From the NCBI GenBank assembly GCA_030065875.1, contig JASJCR010000020.1, positions 1 through 64,000 of the forward strand: 64,000 bases of DNA, in the 5' to 3' direction. Every line of letters begins with the position of its first letter. Position 1 is the stretch's first letter. The translations under genes and the position numbers were made by a program. Below are positions 51,023 through 60,242 of the stretch, piece by piece. The stretch comes from Ardenticatenaceae bacterium (GTDB lineage: Bacteria > Chloroflexota > Anaerolineae > Promineifilales > Promineifilaceae). The notes under the pieces are model-generated. The model was not told the origin of the DNA. It was given only the letters and a program-made list of their open reading frames with translations, and did not search any database.

Positions 51023-53836
51023 ATGGCCAAGAATACCCCTGAACAGGAACAGTTAAGCAGCGATATTCACCTTCTGGGTGACATTCTCGGCCGGGTCATG
51101 CGCCGCCAGGCCGGGGTCGACATTTTTGATCTCGAAGAACGGATACGCAGCCTGGCCAAAGTTCGCCGCATCGATGATGATCCGGCCATCATCAACAAAA
51201 TTAACGAGATCATCAACCAGCTCACCATCCATGAAGCGGAAAATATCGCCCGCGCCTTCACCGTTTATTTCCAACTGGTTAATTTAGCTGAAGATCAGCA
51301 GCGCGTGCGCCGGCTGCGAAATAAGGCCCAGGAAGCGTATCCAGCACCGGTCAAAGATTCGATTCGAGCTGCCTTCGCATATTTGTGGCGTCAGGGGGTA
51401 GATGAAGAAGAAATGAAGCAGATTCTGGCTTCCCTGCAAATCGAACCTGTCTTCACCGCTCACCCCACAGAAGCCAAACGACGCACCATTTTGTCCAAAC
51501 TTCGCCGGCTGCGCGAAGGGTTACAAACGCTTGAACAGCAAAATTTGCTGCCCGTTGAAGAACGCCGGCTGCGGGAAGATATTTTGGCGGAAATCATGAT
51601 TTTATGGCTGACCAGCCAAAGTCGGGTCGAAAAACCGAAGGTGACCGATGAAGTCAAAACCGGTCTGTACTATTTTGAGGATCCGATTTGGGATATAGTG
51701 CCCGATATCTACCGCGAAATGCAGGCCGCCCTGGCCGAATATTATCCCCGCTTGCAAATGCCGCGCCGCTTCCTGTCATTCGGGTCGTGGATAGGGGGTG
51801 ATCGGGATGGCAATCCCAACGTCACGGCGTTTGTAACTGCGGAAACCATCCGTCTGCATCGTGGTCTGGCCATCACCCGTCATCGCGATAAAGTGCGCTC
51901 CCTCGACCGCTCCCTCAGCTTGTCCAGCCGTCTGACCGAAGTCACCCCGCAAATGATGAAATTGCTGGCCGAGGAAGAGGAGGAGGGATTTTCTTCCCAC
52001 GTCAAGTTCTTAAAAAGCCAATATCCGGAAGAACCGTATCGCTTGTTGGCGGCCGTTCTTCGCTCGGACCTTGATGATGCCAATCGAGATCCGGTAAAAA
52101 CCCGCCTGTTTGGCGAAGAAACCTCCCCGATGACTAACATTCGCACCGGTGACGATGTCCGTCATATTCTTGATTCAATCCAGGACAGTCTCGTGCAAAA
52201 CAACGCTCGCGAAATTGCCAATACCGACGTGCGGGATGCCCTGATCCAGGCGGATGTCTTTGGCCTGCACGTGGCTCGTCTTGATTTTCGGCAGTACAGC
52301 GACATTCATGACGCAGTGATGGATGAACTGCTGGGCAAATTAAACCTGTGTTCCGACTATCTGACGCGAGATGTGGCCGGAAAAACGGCCGTTTTAACCG
52401 AACTGCTCGACCAAAAAACCCCCAACCTAAACCAGCTGGATGGATTGTCAACTCAGGCGACCGAGCTGCTCGCTCTGTTTAAAGTGATTGGGAATGCCGT
52501 TAAGCTGTACGGAGCGGAAATCATCGGCCCATTTATCATCAGCATGACGACAGATGTGGATGATGTGCTCACGGTGCTGCTGTTTGGCAAATGGCATGGG
52601 TTATGCATGAATGAGGGGGAAAACCCGGAAGCGCTGGCCGTCTCGCCACTTTTTGAAACCCGCGAAGATTTGGTCAACGCCCCGCGGGTGATGAGCGAGC
52701 TGTTTAATCACCCCAGCTACAGCAAACATTTGGCCCGTCACAATCGCCATCAGCACATTATGATTGGCTATTCAGACAGCAACAAAGACGCCGGCTATCT
52801 GACCGCCCAGTGGGAACTTTATCAGGCCCAGGAGCAGTTAGGGAACTGCTGTCGCGATCACGGAGTAAAGTTGACCCTGTTTCACGGCCGGGGAGGCACC
52901 ATCGCTCGCGGCGGCGGACCGGCCAACCGAGCCATATTGGCTCAACCACCGGGCACCGTCGACGGCCGGATTCGCATCACCGTTCAGGGAGAAGTGATTG
53001 ACAACCGTTTTGGCCATCCGGATGTGGCCAAACGCCATCTCGAGCAGCTTATCAATGCCGTTTTGGTCTCAAGCTCTTCCCATCATCTCTCCAAAGCAAC
53101 CCCCAAAGTGGCCTGGAGAGAAGCGGTAAAAACCCTCTCCCAAACCGCTTTTAATGCCTATCGCAGCTTTGTTTACGATGATCCCAAACTCCTGGCGTAT
53201 TGGCAGGAAGCCACGCCGATTAATGAATTGAGCGGCATGCGTATTGGATCCCGGCCGGCTAAACGACAAGCGAAAGGAGACATTTTTGCCAGCCTGCGTG
53301 CAATACCTTGGGGATTTAGCTGGATGCAAAGTCGACACGTCCTGCCCGGCTGGTATGGCGTCGGTGAGGCGCTGGAAAATTTTGTGATGCAGGGAGACGA
53401 CACCGCTAACGAAACCAGCCTGGCTCTTTTGCAAGAAATGTACACCGAGTGGCCGTTCTTTAAAACGATGCTCGATAACGTTCAGGTCTCACTCGGGAAG
53501 GCGGATATGGGGATCGCCCGTCTCTATGCGAACTTAGTCAGCGATGAAGAGGTCCGTGAAACCATTTATGCCCATATTTTGACCTCGTTTAATCGCACCC
53601 ATGATTGGATTGTTCGGGTAACCGGCCAGCGCCAAATTCTCGACAATGAAACCACGCTCAAACGATCGATTCGCCTTCGCAATCCATATGTCGATCCGCT
53701 CAACTTCATTCAAATCAATTTGCTAAAAAAGGTCCGCCAGCGCGCTCAAGACAATATACCGGAAGATGCGGAATTGATGCAGGCCCTCTACCTGACCATA
53801 AATGGGGTGGCGGCCGGGCTGCGGAATACGGGGTGA
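51023..53836 (+). CDS. ppc: Phosphoenolpyruvate carboxylase
   Basis: 937 residues, usual length. Catalytic H147 in V-F-T-A-H-P-T-E, G-S-W-I-G-G-D-R-D-G-N-P near 255, Y-S-D-S-N-K-D-A-G-Y near 580 and F-H-G-R-G-G-T-I-A-R-G-G-G-P near 620 are all present. It adds bicarbonate to PEP to give oxaloacetate, replenishing the TCA cycle. The C-terminus is L-R-N-T-G, the expected end for this family, so the enzyme is complete, and the TGA stop directly enters a heptamer array. It is monocistronic in appearance, with a candidate promoter upstream. Confidence 0.96.
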   Translation: MAKNTPEQEQLSSDIHLLGDILGRVMRRQAGVDIFDLEERIRSLAKVRRIDDDPAIINKINEIINQLTIHEAENIARAFTVYFQLVNLAEDQQRVRRLRNKAQEAYPAPVKDSIRAAFAYLWRQGVDEEEMKQILASLQIEPVFTAHPTEAKRRTILSKLRRLREGLQTLEQQNLLPVEERRLREDILAEIMILWLTSQSRVEKPKVTDEVKTGLYYFEDPIWDIVPDIYREMQAALAEYYPRLQMPRRFLSFGSWIGGDRDGNPNVTAFVTAETIRLHRGLAITRHRDKVRSLDRSLSLSSRLTEVTPQMMKLLAEEEEEGFSSHVKFLKSQYPEEPYRLLAAVLRSDLDDANRDPVKTRLFGEETSPMTNIRTGDDVRHILDSIQDSLVQNNAREIANTDVRDALIQADVFGLHVARLDFRQYSDIHDAVMDELLGKLNLCSDYLTRDVAGKTAVLTELLDQKTPNLNQLDGLSTQATELLALFKVIGNAVKLYGAEIIGPFIISMTTDVDDVLTVLLFGKWHGLCMNEGENPEALAVSPLFETREDLVNAPRVMSELFNHPSYSKHLARHNRHQHIMIGYSDSNKDAGYLTAQWELYQAQEQLGNCCRDHGVKLTLFHGRGGTIARGGGPANRAILAQPPGTVDGRIRITVQGEVIDNRFGHPDVAKRHLEQLINAVLVSSSSHHLSKATPKVAWREAVKTLSQTAFNAYRSFVYDDPKLLAYWQEATPINELSGMRIGSRPAKRQAKGDIFASLRAIPWGFSWMQSRHVLPGWYGVGEALENFVMQGDDTANETSLALLQEMYTEWPFFKTMLDNVQVSLGKADMGIARLYANLVSDEEVRETIYAHILTSFNRTHDWIVRVTGQRQILDNETTLKRSIRLRNPYVDPLNFIQINLLKKVRQRAQDNIPEDAELMQALYLTINGVAAGLRNTG

Positions 53837-53880
53837 TGGGTGTTGGGTGATGGGTGATGGGTGATGGGTGATGGGTGAAA
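53832..53880. repeat. Heptamer array (GGTGATG), 7 units
   Basis: Seven units GGTGATG/GGTGTTG/GGTGAAA. The first contains the TGA stop of ppc; further TGA triplets fall in every frame. Confidence 0.9.
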
Positions 53881-53929
53881 GTAGTTCAACATTACCGATT
53901 TTAAATAGGCATAGATTATAGGAGTAACC

Positions 53930-54712
53930 ATGACCAAGTCGCGCTTCATGCTCACCCCATATTTTCTCGATGAATATCGCGAGGGGCTTCATGCCGCAGG
54001 CGAAATCGCCTCAGATTGCCCCATCAACCGCCTCGATCTTGACCCCGCCGCTGCAGACATCCAGCACCGGGTGCTGCCCCTTTATCAGAAGATCAAGTCA
54101 TTTGTCCAGGCGGCCGCGGAGGAAGATGAAATTCCGGTGGCAATGAATGGCGACTGTGTGATGGCCATTCCCGTTCTGGCCGGGCTGCAGGCCGCTGGGA
54201 TTGATCCGCTGCTGCTGTGGTTTGATGCGCATGGGGATTTTAACAACTGGGAGACCTCCCCCAGCGGTTTTTTAGGCGGTATGCCGCTGGCCATGATGGT
54301 CGGTCTGGGCGAACAAACAATCGTGGAGGATATGGAAGCCCGTCATCTGGCACCGGCCGATGTGGTGTTAACCGACGGCCGCGACCTCGATCCCGGCGAA
54401 GTAGACCTGGTCAACCGCTCAAACATCATTCATCTGAAAACGATTGAACAGCTGCGGGAAATCGACCTGTCACAAAAACCATTGTGGATCCATTTTGACT
54501 GTGACGTCCTGCGTCTTGAAGATATACCGGCCGTGTCTTACCCGGCCGCCGGAGGCCCCTCAACCACCGAATTAGGGGCGATTTTTGATCATATTTATCA
54601 AACCGGTCAGGTCGTCTGTGTTTCAGTCTCACTACCCAATCCAAATCTCGATGGGGATGGGCGCAGTATGGCCACAACAATCAAACTTACCAATATTTTG
54701 CTCGGACCGTAA
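53930..54712 (+). CDS. Arginase/agmatinase-family protein with altered first metal ligand
   Basis: 260 residues. D99-A-H101-G-D103 in W-F-D-A-H-G-D and D190-C-D192 in H-F-D-C-D correspond to metal-binding residues of the ureohydrolase fold. The usual G-G-D-H that supplies the first His ligand is N-G-D-C here, with C76. Standard arginase therefore is not expected to assemble its full Mn-A site unless Cys substitutes. The E/H catalytic region is A-A-G-G-P-S. Related proteins hydrolyse guanidino compounds or have lost activity. Ribosome site TAGGAGTAACC precedes the ATG. Confidence 0.8.
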   Translation: MTKSRFMLTPYFLDEYREGLHAAGEIASDCPINRLDLDPAAADIQHRVLPLYQKIKSFVQAAAEEDEIPVAMNGDCVMAIPVLAGLQAAGIDPLLLWFDAHGDFNNWETSPSGFLGGMPLAMMVGLGEQTIVEDMEARHLAPADVVLTDGRDLDPGEVDLVNRSNIIHLKTIEQLREIDLSQKPLWIHFDCDVLRLEDIPAVSYPAAGGPSTTELGAIFDHIYQTGQVVCVSVSLPNPNLDGDGRSMATTIKLTNILLGP

Positions 54713-54816
54713 ACCAAATCGTCTTGATGGTTTCTCCGTATTATTACGGATGTGGGATGGCTTTGCCCCAATTTACAATGGGTTCATTCCTTAATAAATG
54801 CAGCAGGAAAGCCATC

Positions 54817-55308
54817 ATGAAACCTATCGAACAAGAAATCGTATCCTTACTGAAGGAAACAATTGGATATGCATTTGTCGATCAACGGCTAATGATTCGG
54901 TTTGTTTCTCCCAACTTTTACCAAATTTTTGCACCAGCTCAATCCGAAGTTGTAGGGGAACCCATCATTGAGGTAATAGAGGAGTTCGTCGGCCTGGAAA
55001 TGGAGCTGCTCAATATTTTGCGCGGAGAAGCTCCGGAACTACACCTACACGAAATCAATCGTGAAGGGCAAGGCATTTCCCCCCAATTCTTTGATTTTCA
55101 CATCTCTGCGTTCAATTCTGCTGGTTTACTCATTGTTGTGGAAAATCGAACCAGAGAATTGACGCGCATCCAATCCGCATTACAAGACCTTCATGATTTA
55201 GAACAGATAATCAAAAGATTGTCGGCCGCAAACCGGCAGATAGCGGAGTCACATCGTTCAAAATCCAAGGCGTTGGCTCAGCTTTCAACTTTTTTTAAGC
55301 CAAAATAG
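54817..55308 (+). CDS. PAS-domain protein with C-terminal coiled coil
   Basis: 163 residues from the ATG at 54817, preceded by CAGGAAA. The upstream in-frame stretch from 54724 has no coding character. Residues 12-105 fit a PAS sensor (A-F-V-D-Q-R-L-M-I-R-F-V-S-P-N-F, then V-V-G-E-P-I), and 105-155 are helical with heptad-like leucines (L-T-R-I-Q-S-A-L-Q-D-L-H-D-L). No output domain is encoded. Reading past its TAG stop continues for 41 more codons in the same frame with similar character (55309-55434), so the gene may be a truncated form. Confidence 0.7.
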   Translation: MKPIEQEIVSLLKETIGYAFVDQRLMIRFVSPNFYQIFAPAQSEVVGEPIIEVIEEFVGLEMELLNILRGEAPELHLHEINREGQGISPQFFDFHISAFNSAGLLIVVENRTRELTRIQSALQDLHDLEQIIKRLSAANRQIAESHRSKSKALAQLSTFFKPK

Positions 55309-55434
55309 CTGCAAATTTTAAGCGAGCTAAAAGAAATACGAGAGTTAATCGGAGCAGGGTCGACACCCACAACAACCCAAATTGATCATCTTTTTTTTCT
55401 AGTTGAAACCTTTAATCGGTCGTTAGAAGTGTAA
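55309..55434 (+). pseudogene. Open frame after the PAS gene's TAG stop
   Basis: In the same frame as the PAS gene, 41 codons follow the TAG at 55306-55308 to a TAA at 55432-55434. They begin L-Q-I-L-S-E-L-K-E-I-R-E-L-I and look like a helical extension. A nonsense change is one explanation; chance is another. Confidence 0.35.
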
Positions 55435-55448
55435 AGCGCGATTTTGTA

Positions 55449-56294
55449 TCACCGATCGATTGTATTGTTGGCAATAAACCAATCAATTAACTGACCGGCA
55501 ATACTTATTTCCGCCGGGGGGCGAGCGGCCGGAATTTCATCAACTGAATACCATTCCGCCTCGCTGATTTCACTGTCCGTTAAAGAAATATCCCCTGAAG
55601 CATATTCACAGGTAAATCCGATCATTAATGAGTCGGGGAACGGCCAGGGCTGACTGCCAAAGTAGCGAATGTTTTTTACGTCCAGTCCCACTTCCTCAAA
55701 AACCTCACGAGTGACCGTTTCCTCTAGCGTCTCGCCCGGCTCAGCAAATCCGGCCAAAACGCTGTAAAACCCCTGTGGGTGACGGCTTGAGCGGCCGAGA
55801 AGCAGCTTCTCACCATGGGTTACGGCCATGATCACGGCTGGCGAAAGACGCGGATACGCTCGAAGCTTGCACGATGGACACTCTTTTGCGCGATCGTCAT
55901 CGGTAATGGTGGTCAATGTCCCGCAGCGGCCGCAGTATTGATGATTGCGATCCCAATTAAGAATTTGAATCGCCCGGCCGGCAATCCCCAAATGGGTCTT
56001 GGACATCTGGCCAAAAAGGCGGCGCAAACTCATCGTCTTTACCTCGGCCGGGAGGGTTAAATCCCGGTCAATCTCGGCCACATAACAGGGGGTGCTGTCC
56101 TTGGCTCCTAAAAAATGAATGCGCTTGATCTCTGGCCAATTTGATCGAATATCCGCCTCATAGAACGGTTGGTAAAGCGAGTTGGTCTCCGAGGGGTCAG
56201 CGTGAACCAGCAGCCGATGCCCTTGAAACAAATACCACCAGGCCGGTTGCTCAAACGCTTCGGGTTCTTTGACAGATGAATCAAATGAAAACAT
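55449..56294 (-). CDS. nudC: NAD(P)H pyrophosphatase (Nudix)
   Basis: 281 residues. A zinc ribbon uses C121, C124, C139 and C142. The Nudix box spans 182-204 (G-F-A-E-P-G-E-T-L-E-E-T-V-T-R-E-V-F-E-E-V-G-L) and S-Q-P-W-P-F-P at 214-220 is the NADH-specific motif. It splits NADH to NMNH and AMP and can also remove NAD caps from RNA. It starts 5 bp after the stop of the lipoprotein gene on the same strand, so both may share a transcript. No signal peptide. Confidence 0.93.
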   Translation of the reverse strand: MFSFDSSVKEPEAFEQPAWWYLFQGHRLLVHADPSETNSLYQPFYEADIRSNWPEIKRIHFLGAKDSTPCYVAEIDRDLTLPAEVKTMSLRRLFGQMSKTHLGIAGRAIQILNWDRNHQYCGRCGTLTTITDDDRAKECPSCKLRAYPRLSPAVIMAVTHGEKLLLGRSSRHPQGFYSVLAGFAEPGETLEETVTREVFEEVGLDVKNIRYFGSQPWPFPDSLMIGFTCEYASGDISLTDSEISEAEWYSVDEIPAARPPAEISIAGQLIDWFIANNTIDR

Positions 56295-56299
56295 ATATT

Positions 56300-57211
56300 T
56301 TATGGGTAAGGTGTGGTGTTGTTGTTTGGTGGTGGATAACCGCCTTCAGGTGTATCGGTGGGGCGTGGGGTAGCCGCCGTGCGGGTGCCGGAGCCGCTTT
56401 CCCCAACTGAACTGGTTGGTTCAGGAGTCTGCGTGGTGCCCTGCCCTGGGGTTGGCGTTGGCGTCACCGTAATTGTGCCGGTTGAAGTCGGCGCAATCGT
56501 GGTAACGATCGTTCCCGTAGGGGTAACCGTAGCGGTTGTTGATCCAGCAGTAGTGGGTGAAGGAGTGGCCGTTGCAGTTTGTGATTCCGGCGTAAATGTA
56601 GGCACAGGGGTAATCGTCGAAACCACCTGGCTGGTTGGCGTTGATGAAGGGGTTGGTGTCATTCCCCTCGGCTGACCGGCCGGGGTGCCGGTCACGGCGT
56701 TCCCATCTGGGGTGGGATTAATAGGAGACTGGTTGGCCGGCTGACCATCGCTACCCCCTAGAGGATTCGGAGTAACCAGCTGGCTGGCTTCCAAATACCA
56801 GAAGGTGCTGATCTCCGGCTCATCTCCACAGCCAAACGGACCTTCATATTTGCGCCAGATGCCATCAATCGTCACCACTAAACCATCAGGAGCAATTTCC
56901 GCCACAGCCGCCAGGCCGTTTACAGGCATCTCAAAACCATCAGCGACCATACGCCAGCTGGTTTTTGGGCCGGTAAAGGGAAAACAGCCGACCGGTGAGG
57001 CGGATCGAAAAACCGCTGTCACCCGCACAACTCGATTTAAAAATGTAAAAGGATCAGCGTTGAGGGTGGCAAAAGTAACGGGAATCGGGTCTGGTCGCAC
57101 CGTACCGGATGGAGAAATTCCATTTTCGTCTCCTGAATTATTCCTGCTCTGGCATGCTACAAAAATGATGAGAGTAAGTAAAATTAGGAATATGGTCCGT
57201 TGCTTTTGCAT
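56300..57211 (-). CDS. Lipoprotein with Thr/Pro-rich tail
   Basis: 303 residues from the ATG at 57211; an ATG at 57238 adds nine residues and shifts the signal peptide inward, so it was rejected. The signal peptide ends in a lipobox F-V-A-C with C19 or so as the lipidated residue. A compact domain follows to about residue 150 with four cysteines (V-G-C-F-P-F, G-C-G-D). The last 150 residues are extremely rich in T, P, G, S, a stalk or linker on the cell surface. I do not recognise the domain. It may be an anchoring or surface-exposed protein. Confidence 0.75.
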   Translation of the reverse strand: MQKQRTIFLILLTLIIFVACQSRNNSGDENGISPSGTVRPDPIPVTFATLNADPFTFLNRVVRVTAVFRSASPVGCFPFTGPKTSWRMVADGFEMPVNGLAAVAEIAPDGLVVTIDGIWRKYEGPFGCGDEPEISTFWYLEASQLVTPNPLGGSDGQPANQSPINPTPDGNAVTGTPAGQPRGMTPTPSSTPTSQVVSTITPVPTFTPESQTATATPSPTTAGSTTATVTPTGTIVTTIAPTSTGTITVTPTPTPGQGTTQTPEPTSSVGESGSGTRTAATPRPTDTPEGGYPPPNNNTTPYP

Positions 57212-57298
57212 ATGCGGATTATAACCGGGAGTAAACAATTAACAATTTAATAATTAATAATGAGCGATGTTTAAGGAGGTTCTTCCAGTTACCGAATC

Positions 57299-57376
57299 AT
57301 GATGAGCATTAAGGAAGCGCTTAAAAACGTCCAATATGCGCTGGCTGAGCCGGTCGAAGCCAACCCTACCGTTTAG
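57299..57376 (+). pseudogene. Possible antitoxin remnant (25 codons)
   Basis: A short frame starting M-M-S-I-K-E-A-L-K-N-V-Q-Y and ending in TAG. The first dozen residues resemble the start of small Chloroflexota/cyanobacterial antitoxins, but the frame then enters the inverted repeat at 57342 and stops. The nearest Shine-Dalgarno (AAGGAGGT at 57273) is 18 bp upstream. Speculative. Confidence 0.25.
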
Positions 57377-57404
57377 ATCCGACTCAGCCCTCGACACGCT
57401 CAGG
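57342..57404. repeat. GAGCxxGTCGA/TCGACxxGCTC inverted repeat
   Basis: TGAGCCGGTCGA (57346-57357) and TCGACACGCTCA (57391-57402) are imperfect inverted copies. This resembles the widespread bacterial hairpin built on TGAGC..GTCGAAG. Confidence 0.45.
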
Positions 57405-57428
57405 CATCGTCACCAACGAGTTATTGCT

Positions 57429-59348
57429 CTAATTCGTTAATTTACTTTTAAGCCATTCCAGGTTAAGCGTGCGGGGAATGCTCGGCCAGCGAGCACCCTG
57501 ATGAAATATCCACCATTCAATCATCAACACAATCAGGGCGACAATGACCAGCCACACCCAAAATTCGCGCTGTCCTACGTCATCTTCACTGCCGCTTTGA
57601 ATTTCCGCCGCCCCCACGACAACCGCATCCGCAGGTAAAATGGTCGACTCTTCCAGAGCAAACAGATTAATGGCAAATTGCCCACCCGCCCGCGAACCGG
57701 TTTCATCCATGATGGTCACCTGATAAAGGCCGGTTTGATCGGTTTCCGTAAACAGGAGTGTATCTTCACCAAACTCCGCCGCCCAAACAGACCCATCCGG
57801 CCGGGTAATTTCCGCCGCCGTTACCCCGGCCGGCGGAGCCAGTGGGATGACATCCCCCGGTCGAAGGGTATCAGGGGTATCAAAAACGCGGCCGGGGGTC
57901 AGCCAGTTGGTCAAATTGGCCATCAAAATAGGGTAAGTTACCTGCAGTGGCAAATCCGAATCGCGTAGGTCAAAGGTCAAAATCGCCAGGCGGTGGCCAT
58001 CTCGTTCGCCGATCATTAAAAGGGGGCCGCCGGCCGCCTCAACCAGCGTCTCCGCCCACGGTGCCTCTACCTGCCGCATCTGGCGAATGTTGACCCCGCC
58101 CCAGTCGACAAACTGCAGCAGTGGACTATCCACCAATCGAATTGCGGCCGTTTGTTGGGTACCGGTAATGACCTCACCAACCGTTAATGGGCCATTTTCA
58201 AGCTGGGATGGCAGCGGATTTAAAATGAGCAGATCGGCCGGGGGAAGCGGGTCGGGCAGGTCAACCCCGTCAAACACGTATAAATCAAAGGGGTCTGTTT
58301 CCGGCTCAGGGAATTCAGCCTCTACCGACAGCTTAAACGGCTCGATCCCGGGCAAAACCGCAAAAATTTGCTCGAGAAATAAATTACCGTCGGAGATGAT
58401 CAGCGTTCGATTGCTGACACCGGCCTCATGCACGGTGGTGGCCTGATTGTCGACCAGCAGAAAATCTTCCGGATTGTCCCCCAAGCGGGCGGTAATAACC
58501 ACCGGCTGTTCGACCAGCGTCCAGCTCAAATCAACCGTCTCCCCGCTCTCCACGTCAACCTGACGGGCGTCGAAGAGTACGCCGTCAATTTCCAAGGTGA
58601 GCAGGGTTGATTGAACTCTTTCTCCCAGATTGGTGACGCTGGCAAAAAGCTGAACCCCTTCTTCCGTTTCACGAGTTGCCAGGGCGCTGACCGCTAAATT
58701 TTCACCGGAAATGCCGACGGGGACATAAACCGTCTCGGCCGGCAGCGGCGGTAAACCGGAAGGGATACCCCCATCAGAGATAATAATGACTCGGGCATCC
58801 TGAAACCCTTGAGCGGCACCGGCCGCCAGGGCAAAAGCCGCTCCCCAATCCGCAGCCCCGTTTTCCGGGTTTGCAGCCGCGACCATATCGTAAAGCAGCC
58901 GCTTGTCGGTTGTGGCAGCCGCCAACACCCGAGGCGTTTGCCCAACCTGGATCAAAGTCATCTGATGCCCGCTGCCCAACGCCCCAATTAAGCGGTTTAC
59001 CTCTTCCTTGGCCACATCAAAGCGGCTGGGGGTCACATCAATCGCCTGCATCGAGGCTGAGCCATCTAACAAAACGACAATGCTGCGATTGACGAGGCTT
59101 GGCACGCGGAGAAACGGCCGGGCCAGCGCAACCACCATCAGCCCCAAAATCAACAGCTGCAAAAACAGCAGTAAATTTCGCTTGAGCTTCTGCCACGGGG
59201 CATTGGCTTCCCGATCGCGCACGAGTTTCTGCCACAGCATGGTGCTGCTAACCGTCACCTCACGTCGCCGCAGGCGAAGCATGTACATGATGATGATCGG
59301 CACGGCAATCAGGCCGAACAGTAAAGAGAGAGGAGCGAGAAAGGGCAT
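57429..59348 (-). CDS. BatA-like vWA membrane protein
   Basis: 639 residues. The N-terminal P-F-L-A-P-L-S-L-L-F-G and two helices (about 8-25 and 57-77) form a BatA domain, followed by a vWA domain with MIDAS D95-G-S97-A-S99. A C-terminal helix near 605-625 anchors the protein. Such proteins lie with MoxR and DUF58 genes in clusters thought to assemble or regulate envelope complexes; the name 'aerotolerance' comes from Bacteroides. The start at 59348 is 3 bp after the DUF58 stop (59352), and the order DUF58-BatA is typical. Confidence 0.85.
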   Translation of the reverse strand: MPFLAPLSLLFGLIAVPIIIMYMLRLRRREVTVSSTMLWQKLVRDREANAPWQKLKRNLLLFLQLLILGLMVVALARPFLRVPSLVNRSIVVLLDGSASMQAIDVTPSRFDVAKEEVNRLIGALGSGHQMTLIQVGQTPRVLAAATTDKRLLYDMVAAANPENGAADWGAAFALAAGAAQGFQDARVIIISDGGIPSGLPPLPAETVYVPVGISGENLAVSALATRETEEGVQLFASVTNLGERVQSTLLTLEIDGVLFDARQVDVESGETVDLSWTLVEQPVVITARLGDNPEDFLLVDNQATTVHEAGVSNRTLIISDGNLFLEQIFAVLPGIEPFKLSVEAEFPEPETDPFDLYVFDGVDLPDPLPPADLLILNPLPSQLENGPLTVGEVITGTQQTAAIRLVDSPLLQFVDWGGVNIRQMRQVEAPWAETLVEAAGGPLLMIGERDGHRLAILTFDLRDSDLPLQVTYPILMANLTNWLTPGRVFDTPDTLRPGDVIPLAPPAGVTAAEITRPDGSVWAAEFGEDTLLFTETDQTGLYQVTIMDETGSRAGGQFAINLFALEESTILPADAVVVGAAEIQSGSEDDVGQREFWVWLVIVALIVLMIEWWIFHQGARWPSIPRTLNLEWLKSKLTN

Positions 59349-59351
59349 TTG

Positions 59352-60242
59352 TTATTTCACCATACCCATTTCTCGCATCGTCCTCAAAACCAGCTGCTCC
59401 CAGGGCGAGCTGGTAACAACCGGTACATAATCGATCCCGCGACTCCCGCAAAAATGATTAATTTCGCTTTGCCACTCGCTCACCCGCTGCCGATACGCGT
59501 CGAGGGTGGCGGCATCGAGCGTCACCTCAGCTTCGGCCGCAGTTTCCGCATCGATCAGCTTCACATCCCCAATCAGACCGGGTTCGATCTCATCGGGGCT
59601 CAGCAGGTGAAGAAGGGACACCTCAAACCCGCGATTTTGCAAGGCGGCCAAACCGTCCTGATACCCATTGGGAGACATCAAATCAGATAAAAGCAGGAGC
59701 AGCCCCGGCCGTCGACTGCGCAGGGCAAATGAGTTTAAGCTGATGTTGAGATCGGTAATCCCGGCCGCATCCTCTCCGGCCTCCAAAAATTGGAAAAGCG
59801 GCAGGCTGCTGATCGCGCCGCGAAATGGCCCCCAACGGCGATCTTCATCACTGCGCAGCAAGGTAACGCTCAGCTGATCTCCTGCGGTTAAGGCGATGTG
59901 ACCCAGCCCGGCCGCCAGGCGCATCGCATATGTCAATTTGTGTTCCGGCTGATCGGCTTCTGGCCAATCCATGCTTTTGCTGACGTCGACAAGCAGGTGA
60001 ACCGATAAATCTTCTTCTTCTTCCAGCAGCTTGATAAACGGCCGTTCCAGCCGCGCATAAACGTTCCAATCCAGCCGCCGCAAATCATCCCCCTGGACAT
60101 AATTGCGGTAGTCGGCAAATTCGATCGAGGTACCCCGCTTGCTGCTGCGGCGGTCCCCTTTCATGCGCCCGGCACGCACCTGATCGGCCGTGAGGGTCAG
60201 CTGTTCAAGCTGGCGGAGAGTCGTTTCATCAAAAATGGGCAT
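59352..60242 (-). CDS. DUF58-domain protein
   Basis: 296 residues from the ATG at 60242 (M-P-I-F-D-E-T); an in-frame ATG at 60293 lies within the hairpin array and was rejected. R-R-G-T-S-I-E-F-A-D-Y-R-type text near 38-46 and R-R-L-D-W-N-V-Y-A-R at 55-65 mark the DUF58 family, a vWA-like fold often working with MoxR ATPases. D82 in L-V-D-V-S-K-S-M is the MIDAS-type site. It is cytoplasmic. In the usual cluster it directly follows moxR; here a VapBC cassette intervenes. Confidence 0.88.
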   Translation of the reverse strand: MPIFDETTLRQLEQLTLTADQVRAGRMKGDRRSSKRGTSIEFADYRNYVQGDDLRRLDWNVYARLERPFIKLLEEEEDLSVHLLVDVSKSMDWPEADQPEHKLTYAMRLAAGLGHIALTAGDQLSVTLLRSDEDRRWGPFRGAISSLPLFQFLEAGEDAAGITDLNISLNSFALRSRRPGLLLLLSDLMSPNGYQDGLAALQNRGFEVSLLHLLSPDEIEPGLIGDVKLIDAETAAEAEVTLDAATLDAYRQRVSEWQSEINHFCGSRGIDYVPVVTSSPWEQLVLRTMREMGMVK

